From: Ceriagrion tenellum
Taxonomy: Eukaryota; Arthropoda; Insecta; Odonata; Coenagrionidae
DNA: 64,000 nt
Assembly: GCA_963169105.1 (NCBI GenBank)
Contig: OY720638.1
Span: forward strand, 6,682,749-6,746,748
Direction: 5' to 3'
Both the position numbers and the translations under genes were made by a program. The first letter of the stretch is position 1. Each line of letters starts with the position of its first letter. Positions 22,138 through 33,830 of this stretch are shown here, piece by piece. Under the pieces are notes generated by a model. It saw only the letters and a list, made by a program, of their open reading frames with translations. It ran no database searches and was not told the origin of the DNA.

Positions 22138-22160
22138 ATCCGAGCCTCAGTTTATATACA
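22138..22160 (-). promoter_or_regulatory. TATA box upstream of the dUTPase
   Basis: On the minus strand GTATATAAACTGAGG lies about 160 bp upstream of the dUTPase frame. It is a good TATA match at a plausible distance. It lies in the region between the minus-strand dUTPase and the plus-strand ORF at 23055. Confidence 0.45.
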
Positions 22161-23054
22161 GAAGGAACTATGGCTGAATGCTCATAGCGTAAGGTTGAAG
22201 GGGAGTGTGAGATACCTGTTTACCGCCTTGAAAAAAATGAGAATGTATCTAGAAAATGAATTTCAACGTCCTCCATCTTCAAGAGGTTATAAAGTCATTG
22301 CATCAGCCTTTTCATTGAACTCCACCCAAGCCGTGATGCAATGAGGAAATGCGCTGCGCAATTTTATTTATTGTTTTCTCCCTGCATGTATTCCAATATT
22401 CTCTATTTCGAAAGGTCATTACATCAAGCACGATGCCAAGGAGGATAGTTTTTTCCACTCTGTTGACATTGCCCAAGAGTTAGTACCGCGCACTCCTTTC
22501 CTTATTTGGGGTGAAAGGAAATACGATCATTCCTACCATTGCAGGGTATGCATCGTTCACTGCATGGACTATAATTTATTTTGCTATTTCATCAACATGA
22601 AGAGTTCCGCTTAATCGTTGACATACTTTCGAAATCGGTCTTAGAAAACGTGATCCCCCACCACTACTTGTGACCGAATCACTCCGCAAACAAGGTACAT
22701 AGGAAATACCCCTCCACCGTTGCAGATAGTACCTATCCAGAGAGAAGGAGGAGAATTTCATAGAAGTACTTGAAGAGGGGAAAGAGTCACTTGTATCTCA
22801 ACGTTTGATAGATACACATCCACCACCAGACCTACTGTCCACCGATCAGTGTTCCATAACATCACACCCACCATCTTCTTGAGCTTGGTAAGACGCTAAA
22901 ATTACGGAAGTGTTACCTTTGTCCACAACTATGTACCAAGCGTCTAGCTTAAAGTCTCCAGCTTTAGCAACACTAAAGTCCATATATCTTCCGAGCTACG
23001 CTCCTCTGAACACTTGGTTAACTAACAAAAAGACCAGAATTTTACACTATTCAA
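22161..23054. other. Intergenic region of the virus-like island
   Basis: No intact gene. A long frame with a few stops runs about 22770-23090 on the plus strand (with SLVSQRLIDTHPPPDLLSTD) and may be a decayed coding segment just before the 214-codon ORF. Product unknown. Confidence 0.35.
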
Positions 23055-23699
23055 ATGTTTTTCTCCCAATTGGGAATAACTAAGCGTGAATTCATGACTG
23101 GAAACTCGATTCCTGCTATAGATAGATACACTGAATTTTCTGCAGTTGCTGGACTTTTTCAATTTATCAATCGTGATCAGGAGCTATGTGTAGACGATTA
23201 TGAATTCTTTCTACTCATGACTCTCGACCTTAAGAAGTTCTTTCATAACCATAGCCAATATAATTCTATTCCATTTAGCATGATCCCTTTTGCTGTTAGA
23301 AAAAAGTGTCACGTTATTTCCAGTAATAATGAAACTTTACTAAGCCTATGTTGGAGCTGTTATTGGTCTTTTCAAACATCAATTAAGGATGTCGAAGACT
23401 ATGAAAAAAGGTTATCTAATCATGATGTAGTTTTTGAAGAATATCACTATATTATAACGCGTGTCGATTATCTCATTTCAGAGTTTATACAAAATTCCAA
23501 TTGCTGGTATTCTAAATGTATTACTAAACCTCTTTTTGCTGTGTCTGAACGTTTTCATGTATCTCATCATATTCAATTCATCATACGAGGTTGCTGTGCC
23601 AGAGTTAAGTTTACTAGAAAGCCAGTATATGTTAAAGATGTAGTCCTAAGCAGAAAGAGATCTTATCCTGAGTTTGCTGAATCGGATAATAATACATAA
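23055..23699 (+). CDS. Unknown intact 214-codon protein, virus-like island
   Basis: An uninterrupted ORF with ATG at 23055. The protein is rich in Phe, Tyr, Cys, His and Ser, with no clear signal peptide or transmembrane segment. The C-terminal third is basic and Cys-containing (FIIRGCCARVKFTRKP) and ends in an acidic, Asn-rich tail. I do not recognise it. It ends 57 bp before the ATG of the polymerase B gene on the same strand, a spacing typical of compact viral genomes. It has no stops although the polymerase is broken in many places, which is notable. The function is unknown; Polinton capsid or accessory proteins are possibilities only. Confidence 0.55.
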   Translation: MFFSQLGITKREFMTGNSIPAIDRYTEFSAVAGLFQFINRDQELCVDDYEFFLLMTLDLKKFFHNHSQYNSIPFSMIPFAVRKKCHVISSNNETLLSLCWSCYWSFQTSIKDVEDYEKRLSNHDVVFEEYHYIITRVDYLISEFIQNSNCWYSKCITKPLFAVSERFHVSHHIQFIIRGCCARVKFTRKPVYVKDVVLSRKRSYPEFAESDNNT

Positions 23700-24141
23700 T
23701 ATTTTTTTCAAACCTATCATTCTCATTTCAGGACTAGACCAATTTTTACCTAACCATGTCTTCCATTTGCGAAATTCTAAACAATTTTAATTTAGGACGT
23801 TACGTCACCGCGGGGGGGCGAGGGATGTGTGATCCCAGGGAGGGTAGCAGAGCAGAACATGCTTACTGCCCACCAAAACCGTCATGCGTGGTGAAGAGCC
23901 ACATCCTCCACGAGGTGCTCCTGGTTTACGCTGAACATGACGGATCTAGACCTGGCTGGTCGATAACTAGCTCCCCTCACCACGGTGGCTCCCCGTGCCA
24001 ATGGTGACCGCGTCCGCGGGGCGGAGGGTAACAAGTCGCCAACGGGGAAACTCCGGATACAGGGTGACCTCCGCTTTTATTCAGTCTTACCCATTCAAGC
24101 GGGGCTATGTGTGGGCGGACCATTTATTTCCCTAGTTATTC

Positions 24142-25129
24142 GTGGGATATTCTATGGAACCAAAAAACAACAAAAACCTTCCGGAGGTTGCTATAAGGCA
24201 AACTCTACCTATGGACGCAAGTCCTATGTCTCTGGGGACGGAGGATGCACTGTTGGCGAGCCCAATCGGGGAGCCCAATGGAAGCGCCTCCTCCTCTCTT
24301 CCCATAACCCCTACCCAAAGAGTCCCCTTGAGGGATCCCAAATTTTTAGATCACCCCTCTGGAGCAGCGGAGCAGAAGGATATACTGTCGGACTCCTCTG
24401 AGTCCACTTTGAAGGCAGTAACCGGGTCCCCCAATTCTGACTCGGAAGCCTCCATTATTACGCTGGGGAGCATCTCCAATAAAATGGAAAAGCTCACCAC
24501 CAAACAAAAAGAAAGCGGCGCAGCAAGGAGAAAACGAAGAAGAGAGAGATAGACTGCGCGCCAACAGGGCTACAACCTCGGAGGATCCTGTGGTCCCTCC
24601 CACTGGGGGAAAAACCGGTGATGGCATCGCCACCGGCAGATATCCTAGGTTCAAGGCGGGTTCTGCTGGGAACTCAAGAGGTGCGCCTCAAAAAAGAGCG
24701 AGATCCCCAGGGGATACCCCTACCAACTTGGCGCAGGATGCCAAGAAACCAAAAACTACGAGTTATGCGCAGGCCGCCAGATATCTCAAGAAGATGGCGA
24801 TTGTGCGCATCTCCTATCCGGAGGTGATGATGAATGAGGAGTGGCACAAGCTGGCCGTCGCAAGGCTTGAGGAGCTGTGGGACAGAGTCCCAGCGGACCA
24901 GGAGGTCCCACTTATTAAAGCCAACAGGCTCATAAACGGGGCAGTGGAATTTGCTTGCGCAAATGAGTACTTTGCCAATTGGCTGACAGAGGCAGCAAAA
25001 CGCATGGGACCCTTCGGCGAGACCAACATTAAGGCTGTAGATGCTGACAGTCTCATCCAGAGGAGAAGGATGATGGTGTGGGTTCCTGGGCTCAGCAACC
25101 CGACGTCAAGACTCTCCTGGAAAGACTGA
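24142..25129 (+). pseudogene. LINE ORF1 (nucleic-acid-binding protein), frameshifted
   Basis: The first part (24142-24552) is Ser/Pro-rich and ends in a KEx-RRKRRRER basic stretch. The second part (24590-25129) contains KKPKTTSYAQAARYLKKMAI, then a folded region with DQEVPLIKANRLINGAVEF and RRRMMVWVPGL. The latter resembles the DUF4780-like domain seen in some arthropod LINE ORF1 proteins. One frameshift near 24545 separates them. ORF1 proteins package the LINE RNA. Confidence 0.65.
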
Positions 25130-25379
25130 AGAAGTCTAACCAGAGGTTCCAGACAACACTCTGGAGACCATACGAGAGGAAGGGGTAAACCAAGGGACGA
25201 GGTTCATCCTTGGTGTTGATGAGCCATCTGCCACCTTCATGTCTAGCGCAGAATTTCGGGGAAATGTCGGCATGCAGAGGGCCGAGATAACCTTCCTGGG
25301 AAAGACAGGCGAACCCGAGGAGCTCCAAAAGAACCCAGAGGTGGAAGGGGTTGACATAAAGGAGGAGGATCAGTATGAC

Positions 25380-26125
25380 GGGCATCCATTGCCTCCAAGC
25401 CAACCTGCAACAACGCCTCGGGGGTCCTACAATGGATCCTCTCGGAAGGTAAGGTAAATATTGCTCTGATTCTAGAACCCTGGGCTTTCCAGGGTAGAGT
25501 TTGAGGCCTGAACACGACCAAAGGTAAACTATTTTGTTGTACCTCGGTCGATAGACCAAGAGCTTCTATCTTTGTCAATGGGCTAAATGCTATACATTTA
25601 CCTGAATTTACCACGATGGACAAAGCAGCAGCTGTGCTGAGCCTTGGGGACGGTGAGAACAAAAGGAGGTTGGTGATCAGTTCAACATACCTCCCATATA
25701 ATGCGCCAGGATCACCATCCTCGGTGGAACTGGAGAGATTGGTAAGATTTTGTCTAGCCAAAACAAGGGACCTCCTCGTTGGGTTCGATGCAAACTCTCA
25801 CCATTTCGTGTGGGGAAGCAGAGACACCAATAACAGAGGGGAGGCACAGCTTCAGTATCTCATGTCTACGTATTTGACCATACTCAATAAAGAATCACGA
25901 CCCACATTTTATAATAGACTAAGGGAAGAGGTGATGGATACTAACTCAATGGTGAATAGCGTGGTAGGGTGGAAAGTGTCGCGTGAAGCATATCTCTCAG
26001 ACCATCGGCACATACATTTCACCCTTCTGGAAGCCAGCAAAAGTCTGACAACATACAGGAACCCCAGATCAACAGACTGGGGGAAGTATAGGAAAACACT
26101 GGAGGGGACACTGACAGCTTGCTAG
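25380..26125 (+). pseudogene. LINE APE-type endonuclease domain
   Basis: The frame at 25616-26125 shows STYLPYNAPG, LLVGFDANSHHFVWGS (Asp and Asn of the active site) and YLSDHRHIHF (the catalytic SDH). The N-terminal part (25380-25615) is in other frames with stops. The endonuclease would nick the target DNA to prime reverse transcription. It is followed by the reverse transcriptase in a different frame. Confidence 0.8.
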
Positions 26126-26225
26126 ATTTCATAAGATCATTGCAAAGGACCCAGAAGCAGGGGTAGGGTCTCTTCTGCTTCCCTCTGGTGAATTCACGTC
26201 ATCAGACAAGGAAGCACTAAAGTTC

Positions 26226-27271
26226 ATGCTGGAGACCCACTTTCCAGGCTCTATGGAGGTCGAGATGCGCCTAGGGAGGCCTCCCTGCCGTTCAGCCAGG
26301 ACGGAATGGAGATTGGCCTCCAGCATCAACACGTACAACGCTAAAATATGGGCGATAACAAGTTTTAGCCCTTACAAATCTGCTGGTGAAGACGGTATCT
26401 TCCCTGCGCTTCTGCAAGAGGGACAGAATCTGGTGCTGCTACCAATTGTCAGAATCTTTCGATCCTGCCTGACGTATGGGTACGTCCCCAAAATATGGAG
26501 GATCAATAAAATCGTCTTCATACCCAAACCAGGAAAGACGGACTACACCAAGGCTGACTCTTTCCGTGGCATCAGCCTTATATCCTTCATGCTGAAAGCA
26601 CTGGAGAAAATAGTAGAGAGGCACATTAGGGGAGGACCACTAAAAGAAAATCCCTTGCACCTGAACCAACTTTCATATCAAAAAGGCAAATCAGTTGAGA
26701 CAGCACTAGGGTAACCAGGGTAGAAGGGATACAGGAACATGGGATGTACGGTTTGGGCACTTTCTTCGACGTGGAAAGGAGCCTTTAACAACACATCATT
26801 TGATCAAATCTGCCTTGCAGACATGGCGTTCACGCATTTATTGTCAACTGGATCAGGCTAATTTTTGAAGAAAGAACCGTCAAAGCCGCTCTAAGGGAGA
26901 GTACGATGGAGGTGGCTGTGACTCGTGGATGCCCTCAGGTAGGAGTTCCGACTCCACTGCTATGGAACATGGTGGTCGATGGCCTTATTTCATCATTGAA
27001 TAAGGCTGGAGCGTACACCCAGGGGGACGCAGGTGACGTAGTGATACTCATCACTGGCAAATACCTCAATACCGTTTCAACACTTATGCAGAAAGCCTTG
27101 GATAAAACGATGGGCTGGTGCAATGAGACAGGGCTGACTATGAACCCAGGAAAAACAAAACTCGTATTGTTTACCAATAAGAGGAAAAGAGAAGGATTCA
27201 TACATCCTTCACTACAAGGAAGGCTCCAACAACCTTCAACAACAGTAAAGTTCCTAGGAGTCCTCCTGTAG
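26226..27271 (+). pseudogene. LINE reverse transcriptase domain
   Basis: Fingers motifs are clear: FSPYKSAGEDGIFPALLQEG (about 26363), RINKIVFIPKPGKTDY (about 26503), FRGISLISFMLKALEKIVE (about 26563). The motif A area reads GTFFDVERS (about 26757), followed by a stop. The downstream frame (26906-27271) holds TRGCPQVGV and the catalytic box QGDAGDVVIL, where the family norm is A-D-D; the first Asp of the pair is Gly. Two frame changes and this substitution make it inactive. Confidence 0.8.
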
Positions 27272-27724
27272 GGCACACCTTGAGGACTAAACCAAGAAAG
27301 CATGTGCCTCCCTATGGACATGAAGGAGAGCCCTAGGCAAAACCTGGGGACTTCAAACAAAGGCGATCAGCTGGATTTATTCTGCAGTAGTGAAACCTGG
27401 CTTTATACACTGCTCAATAGTCTGGTGGAGGAAAACACGGCAATATTCTGCAAAGAAAAAACGTAACCGCCTGCAAAGAATGGCCTGCATGGGCATCACG
27501 GGGGCAATGAAGACTACCCCATCTTTGGCTCTGCAAATCCTATTGGGTCTTGCTCCACTGAACGCGGAAGTAGAAACCCAAGCCAGGGTAGCAGCATATC
27601 GTTTAGCAAGCAGGGTAGCAGCACAGCAGCGTATCAAGAGACTGGGACATGGAACGACACGGGAAATCCATTCGGACACAGGAAAATATGGCTGTAGCTC
27701 AAGGAGTCAAGCCCTATCTTTGAC

Positions 27725-28372
27725 ATGGACTCTGACACAACAACAGTTTCACTCATTGATACATTCCACTTTGCAGCACTTTTCAAAATCCACTTCTCGG
27801 AAAGGGAGTGGTGGACAAATGAAGGGGACAAAGACCTCCATAATGGGGCCCAATTATGGCTTACCGACGGCTCCAGAAAGGAAGGGAAAGCAGGAGCTGG
27901 CAGTTCTTGCCAGCGTCCACACAAAAGGCTCGCCATCTCGTTGGGAGCAAACGCAACGCTCTTTCAAGCAGAGGTCTATGCTCTGCTGACCTGCGCCCAC
28001 GCCGTAAAGGAAACAGGTCTCAAAGGCCGACCAATTCACATATGTTCCGATAGCCAAGCTGCCCTAAAGGCCCTGGTGTCACCATGGTGCAAGTCAAGAC
28101 TACTTCTTGAATGTCGCAATGCGCTCAATTCACTGAATAGTCTCGGAAAGGTATATCTCTTCTGGGTCCCAGGACATATGGGCATAACCGGAAATGAGAT
28201 AGCGGATCAACTCGCTAAAGAAGGCTCAAACCACTCACCGACAGGACCCGAGCCTTTTATCCCAATTGCACCCTCAATATGGATAACAGAGATCAAGAAG
28301 TGGGGCCTTGCCCGTCATTCTGAGATCTGGCAGAACACACAGGGGCATAGACAAGCCAAGCTCCTGATTTAA
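27725..28372 (+). pseudogene. LINE RNase H domain
   Basis: Carries the four acidic motifs in order: LWLTDGSRK (Asp), LFQAEVYALL (Glu), IHICSDSQAALKAL (Asp) and WVPGHMGITGNEIADQLAKE (Asp). The domain itself is open for about 200 codons. Presence of RNase H places the LINE in the I/LOA/R1-like assemblage. A zinc motif, CRCCEEEDETTSHVLCDC, follows at about 28512 in another frame. Confidence 0.85.
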
Positions 28373-31107
28373 GGTCCAAAACTGGGACTGGCTAGAAGAT
28401 TCGTTTTGCTAATTAGAAGTCAACTACGTACGAGAGTGGGATTCTAAACTGCACACTATCACGTAATGAGGCACCTCCATCTTCTGAAGCTGGTGGACTC
28501 TGCCAGATGCAGGTGTTGCGAAGAAGAGGACGAGACAACTTCTCACGTTCTCTGCGACTGTCCGGCCTTGATGAGGACTATAACTAGGCACCTGGGTTCT
28601 CCCTTTCTGGAACCAGCTGAAGTTAAGGGTATCCCCATTGAGGACATTCTGGCCTTCAGCAAGGCTATCAGCCTCTTTGAATGATACAAACAAGGTGGTC
28701 AGCAGGAAGGACCAACAGGTCTAGGTGTCTCAGGTACTCCTCAGGGGACCTCCACCGCAACTAAATCTAATCTAATCTAATCTACGTCACCGCGGAAGAG
28801 CTAGAACAGAGGTTAATGAAAATTTACGAAAAAGTAGTATTTGAAAACGAAAGCGTAGATGAAATAGAAACTTACCATAAATTGAAAGATACGTTAGACA
28901 AGGCAAAGGGTAGAAAATTTTTTACTTATTGCGAAATCTATTATAATATAGACGAAGCGAACCCACATGAAAATAAAATCGCAAACAGGCTAAAATTAGC
29001 GAACATAGGCAGAGGATTCAACGAAATCGAATCAGCAATCAGGTCTAGACTAAGGATGTTTTCGATTACTCTCGAGAAAGACGAAGGTCGGGACGTAGTT
29101 TCTTTTTTAAAAATAATTCGAGACCAGCAAATAGATACAATTAATGAACAGACAGTAGCTATCAACGCTATTAAATTCAATCTCGTTTTGATATGCAAAT
29201 TTCGGAAGGGTGAAAATGAGGAGTGAGATACCTCTTTTCAGACTATGAGTAGAAGAGTCTTGCTGACCGATCAAACAAACGAGATCGTAGACGAGATTTT
29301 TTCAAAACTTTTTAAAGAAAAGTCTGAGTTTCAGGCCAAAGGATATGGGTGGTCTCTTTCTGAGATCATGGGATTAGAATTGAGAATTATCAAGTACGTT
29401 CCACTTCGAGGATCGACATACATCGATCTTCCAGCTAAAATTAAAAGTACAAAAGCGATAATAAACGTGCAAAACCAAGACAGGTATTGTTTCAAGCATG
29501 CGATTTGGGCAAAAAACATTCCACGAGATCCACAACGAGTTTCAAACTACGATACCTCCACGTTTCGAATGGGTTATATCTGGTGATGCGTGGAATACCC
29601 GGTAGACTTGAAAGAAATTGCAGAATTTGAACGTGTTAATAATATTTTGATTAACATTTTTGGTCTCGACGATTAAAACAACGTATACCCTCTCAAAGTA
29701 GTCGAGCAGGAATAAGATGATCACCGAGACATGCTATATATTACGAATGAGCGTACGGTGCACTGGATTAAAGATTTTGGATTTAAGATTTTAGTAGACT
29801 AGTTCACTCTCAGATAACAAACAATACTAATAGAATATACATTTGCAAACGTTGTTTTACTGACTATGATGATAATGCTAAACTAGAAGATCACAAACAA
29901 TTGTGCAGAGGAACGGGGGCACAGAGTAAGAATGAGTTGCCTGACGAGAACGATAGAACATTAAAATTTACACATGCAAACTATTCCTTTCGTGTTCCAA
30001 TCACCATCTACGCAGACTTTGAATGCCTCCTCGTAAATATTTCGACTTGCGAATCTTCAGATGTCTAATCATACAAGAACGCGGTTCAAAACAATGAACC
30101 GTTCAGTTTCTGCTACATTGTGGTCACTCTGGAAGGTTGTCAGGAACCACAATTGCATCTAGGACCGAACGCGGTGAGTGTTTTCATTCAATGCATCAAA
30201 GATGAGGCCAAGAAGATATACCGTACCAATTGTATTGTATAAAAATACCGTATAAAAATAGCGTTGCATAAAAAAACCGTACCAATGAATCCTCTCACCC
30301 CAGAAGAAGAAAGTAGGTTAAATGAGAGCACCCAATGTCAGATTTGCGAAAAAGAGCTGAATGAAGACACAGTACTAGATCATGATCACTTGACGGGGAA
30401 ATTCAGGGGCGCAGCGCACTATTTCTGTAACTTGCAGTACAAAATGCCAAATTTGTTGCCTGTTTTTATCCATAACTTATCGTCGTACGATAGTCATTTC
30501 ATCGTACATGAGCTAGACTATGATGTCAGACAAATATTCGTAATCCCCAATTCCGAGGAAAAGTACATATCATTTGCAAAGGCTATTGAGAACAATTTCA
30601 GCATCAGAATCATAGACACGTACCGCTTCATGCCGGCATCGCTAGCTTCACTGGCTGCAAATTTAACCGAGTCTAAATACACTAATACGATATTTGGCGA
30701 AAAGACTAATTTAGTCGCTCGTAAGGGAGTGTACCCTTACAAGTACACCGATTCATTGGAAAAACTCGATGAGTATTCACTACCTGACAAGACTCAATTT
30801 TTTTAATAGTTTAACAAACGAACAAATTTAAGACGAGGACTATAAACATGCTAAAAATGTTTGGAGCTCGTTCGAATGCGAGACGATGGGAGATTACAGC
30901 GATGTATACTTGAAAAGTGACGTCACACTCCTAGCGGACGTAGTAGAAAATTTCAAATCCGTATGTTTTAGTGCATACAAGTTTGACCCAGCCTGGTATT
31001 ATACCGCTCCAGGGTTCACTTCCGATGCAATGCTAAAACACGAAAATCGAGCTCGAACTTTTAACAGATTACGACATGGTTCTGATGATCGAGTAAGGAA
31101 TTGTGGG

Positions 31108-32290
31108 TCGTGACCCTTTGTTGAGTATAATCAGATCCGTGGACATGAGGTACTCAAGCAAGGCCTCCCCTCTGTCATTGGTGTCTCTGCTTCCCCATAC
31201 GATGTGGTGAGAGTTGGCGTCGCACCCGACGGGAAGGTCCCATTTTTTGGCCAGACAAAATCATTCCAGCCTCTCCAGTTCCTCCGAAGGTGTTGGTCCT
31301 GGCGCATTGAATGGGAGGTATGTTGAGCAGATCACCAATCTCCTCTTATTTTTACCGCCCTCAAGACTTGCTGCTTGGTACCTGGTGGAAAATACAGGTA
31401 ACATTATAGCATTTAACCCATTAACAAAGATGCAAACTCTTGGTCTATCAGCCGAGGTACAAAAGAATTCATTACCCTCGGTCATGTTTAAGCCTCTGAC
31501 TCTACCCTGGAAATCCCAGGGTTCTTGAACAAGGGCAATTTTTACCTTACCTTCCGTGAGGGTACTTTACAGGATCCTCGAGGCGGCCTTACAGTGTTGA
31601 AGATTGGCCTGGAGACAACTGATGCCTGCCATTCTAGTCCTCCTCCTTTCGGTCAACTCCCTCCACTTCTAGGAACTTTGGGGGCTGCTCGGGACCACCC
31701 ATCTTTCCTAGGAAGGTTATCTCGGCCCTTTGCATGCCAACGTTTCCACGGAAGTCTGGGCTTGATATAAAGGTGGCAGACGGCTCATCACCGCTAAGGA
31801 CCAACTTCGTCCCGTGGTCTGCCTCCTTCCTTTCATATGGTCTCCAGAAAGTTGTCTGGAGCCCCCGGTTAGACTCTTCACTCTTTCCAGGAGTGTCTTG
31901 GTGTCGGATGTGCTTAGCCCAGGAACCCATACCATCAATCTTCTTCTCTAACTCTTCTCTTCTTCTCGTTAACGTTGGTCTCGCCGAAGGGTCCCATTCG
32001 TTTTGCTGCCTCTATCAGCCAATATCTCTACCAGTTGGCAAATTATCCATTTGCGTAAGCAAATTCCACTGCCCTGTTTGTAAGCCTGTCGGCTTCAAAA
32101 TGTGGAACCTCCTGGTCCGCTGGAACTGTGTCTCACAGCTTCTCAAGCCTTTCGATGACCAGCTTGTGCCACTCCTCGTTCATCATCACCTCCGGATAGG
32201 AAATGGGCACGATCGCCATATTCTTGAAATTTTTGGTGGCCTGCGCATAAGTCGAAGACCCTGTTTTTGGTTTCTTGGCATCCTCTGCCA
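31108..32290 (-). mobile_element. Antisense fragment of the same LINE family
   Basis: The reverse complement matches about 24730-25880 of the full-length LINE: the end of ORF1 (KPKT-YAQA then MMVWVPGLS) and the start of the endonuclease (GGKNKRRLVICSTYLPFNAP, 31370-31430). It has many frame breaks. It truncates the polymerase B gene just after the third exonuclease motif. Because the 3' half is missing, it is not a simple 5'-truncated insertion. Confidence 0.8.
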
Positions 32291-32294
32291 AGTT

Positions 32295-33830
32295 ATGTCA
32301 TGTCGCTCTGAAAAATATCAGTTCTGAATTTATCAAGCAGCCTAAGCCTAGAGTGTAGCCTCCGAGTCTCTAGGGGCTCCCACCTTCATCCCTCTAAAAG
32401 TTGTGAGACACTATATATACGCTCGTAGCAGTTTTTAACGAAGCATGCTGCTTTCCTTCGTATTTTGCTAATCCTTTTGGTTATCTCTTTATGACCAGGG
32501 TCCCAAATGTTCGCGGCGTATTCGAGGTGTGGCCTAACCAGAGCGAAGTAGCATCTCTCTTTTACTATTTCTTCCGAGGACCTTCCTATGATACGCATAG
32601 CAAAACCTAGTTTCTTTAATGCAGTGCCACATACGTTTTGTGTGTTCCCCACTATACATCTGAAGTTAAGGTAATTCCAAGATATTTTACAGTATTTGAA
32701 GATTTCATGTCTACTCTTCCCACTGTATAGGTATGGTATTTTTGTGATTACTTTCGCAGGAAGTGAACTGTGGAGCATTTGCTGATATTTAATTCTAACC
32801 CCCACTCCTGGCACCACGAATGAAGGTTGTTAAGATACGATGACAGAGATTCAAAGTCCGCGTCTTTACTTATTTTACGGTAGAAAACTGTATCGTCTGC
32901 AAATGATCTTAATTTACTGCTAACTCGAGAACTTAGATAATTGATATAAATTATGAATAAAAGAGGGCCGATCACGCTTTCTTGAGGAATACCGGATGTG
33001 ACTTCAATCATATCAAAGCTAAAATCATCAAAAACTACTTTTTGTTTTCAATCACTGAGAAAGTCACTTATCCGATTCCCTATTTTTCTATTAAATCCGC
33101 GTGAATAAAATTTATAAATGAGTTTTGTGTTAAGAACCTTGTAAAATGCCTTCTTGAAATCAAGGAATATCGCGTCAACTTGCTTAATCGATTCATCTGA
33201 TTTTAGGGTATCATGAAAGAAGAGCGCAAGCTGTGTTTCGCAGGACCTGACGGAAGCCGTGCTGACTGCCATGTAAGAAGTAACGATTATCCAGGGATGT
33301 CATAATAGTACTAACGACAGTGCGTTCGAGGGTCTTGCATAAAAGTGATGTTTGCGATACAGGCTGGTAATTTCCTGGGTCACTTCTATTTCCTTTTTTT
33401 AATATTGAAGTGACGTTGGCTATTTTCCAGTCTTGGGGTACCTTGCCTTCGGATAATGATTTGTTAAATATAATTTCTAAGAATGGTGCAATCTGTGGCG
33501 CTAACTCCTTGAGCACGCGTGCAGGTACTCCTTCTGGACCTGGGGACTTGATACTTTTAATCGAACGCAGTTGTTTAGTTATTCCATCACGTTGAATTGT
33601 TATGTCAGCCATCGTCTCGTCAAAGTCATGAATGTCTAAATTGTGAATTTAGTCATCCATAGTGAATACACTTTCGAAATAGTGGTTGAATAAATTGGCT
33701 TTGTCGATACTGTTAGCGACCACTGTGCCTTTTGTATCCAGTAAAGAAGTAAGTAATGTATAATTCAAGTACTTATGAGCAATTGAATAGATTTCAGCGT
33801 TATTGCGAGAGGGCGCGCCTAGATATTGGA
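32295..33830 (-). pseudogene. CR1/Jockey-like LINE reverse transcriptase, decayed
   Basis: Minus-strand frames show, in order, SIKSPGPEGVPARVLKELA (about 33550), VPQDWKIANVTSILKKGN (about 33430), VDAIFLDFKKAFYKV (motif A, about 33165), VTSGIPQESVIGPLLFIIYI (motif B, about 33000), RSFADDTVFYRKI (motif C with intact ADD, about 32900) and LVRPHLEYAANIWDPGH (about 32530). Four frames are needed. The 5' part is missing. The clade is CR1- or Jockey-like by motif wording; I cannot fix it further. Confidence 0.8.

Larger units (their letters stand above)
23814..28782 (+). mobile_element. Full-length LINE of the RNase H-bearing I/LOA/R1 group
   Basis: About 4.97 kb flanked by the 13-bp duplication TACGTCACCGCGG (23801-23813 and 28783-28795). 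Order: ORF1, APE endonuclease, reverse transcriptase, RNase H, C-terminal zinc motif, then a short (TCTAA)n tail at about 28764-28782. This order and tail fit the I, LOA and R1 groups. The element is broken by several frameshifts. A diverged antisense fragment of the same family lies at 31108-32290. Confidence 0.9.
23756..31113 (+). pseudogene. Polinton/Maverick-type DNA polymerase B, interrupted
   Basis: The gene starts at 23756 and is split at 23813 by a LINE; the frame resumes at 28796 without loss. In-frame stops follow at 29224, 29584 and later, plus frameshifts. Recognisable parts: the N-terminal module PLRGSTYIDLPAKIK (29392), VEYPVDLKEIAEFERVNN (29590), a CxxC...HxxxxC zinc motif (29848-29906), Exo I IYADFEC (about 30007), CQICEKEL and DHDHLTGKFRGAAH (about 30330-30420), Exo II HNLSSYDSHF (about 30472), and Exo III YLKSDVTLLADV (about 30907). 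The palm and fingers are missing, because a second LINE begins at about 31108. Family proteins are protein-primed replicative polymerases of Polintons and related viruses. It is not functional. Confidence 0.9.

Noticed and set aside
21090..22150. Host dUTPase gene with introns
   Set aside because: The core is uninterrupted and beside PolB, with an in-frame stop; a functional host gene is unlikely, though host origin of a retrocopy is not fully excluded.
25092..25761. Long minus-strand frames across the LINE
   Set aside because: Antisense shadows of the LINE ORF1 and endonuclease frames.
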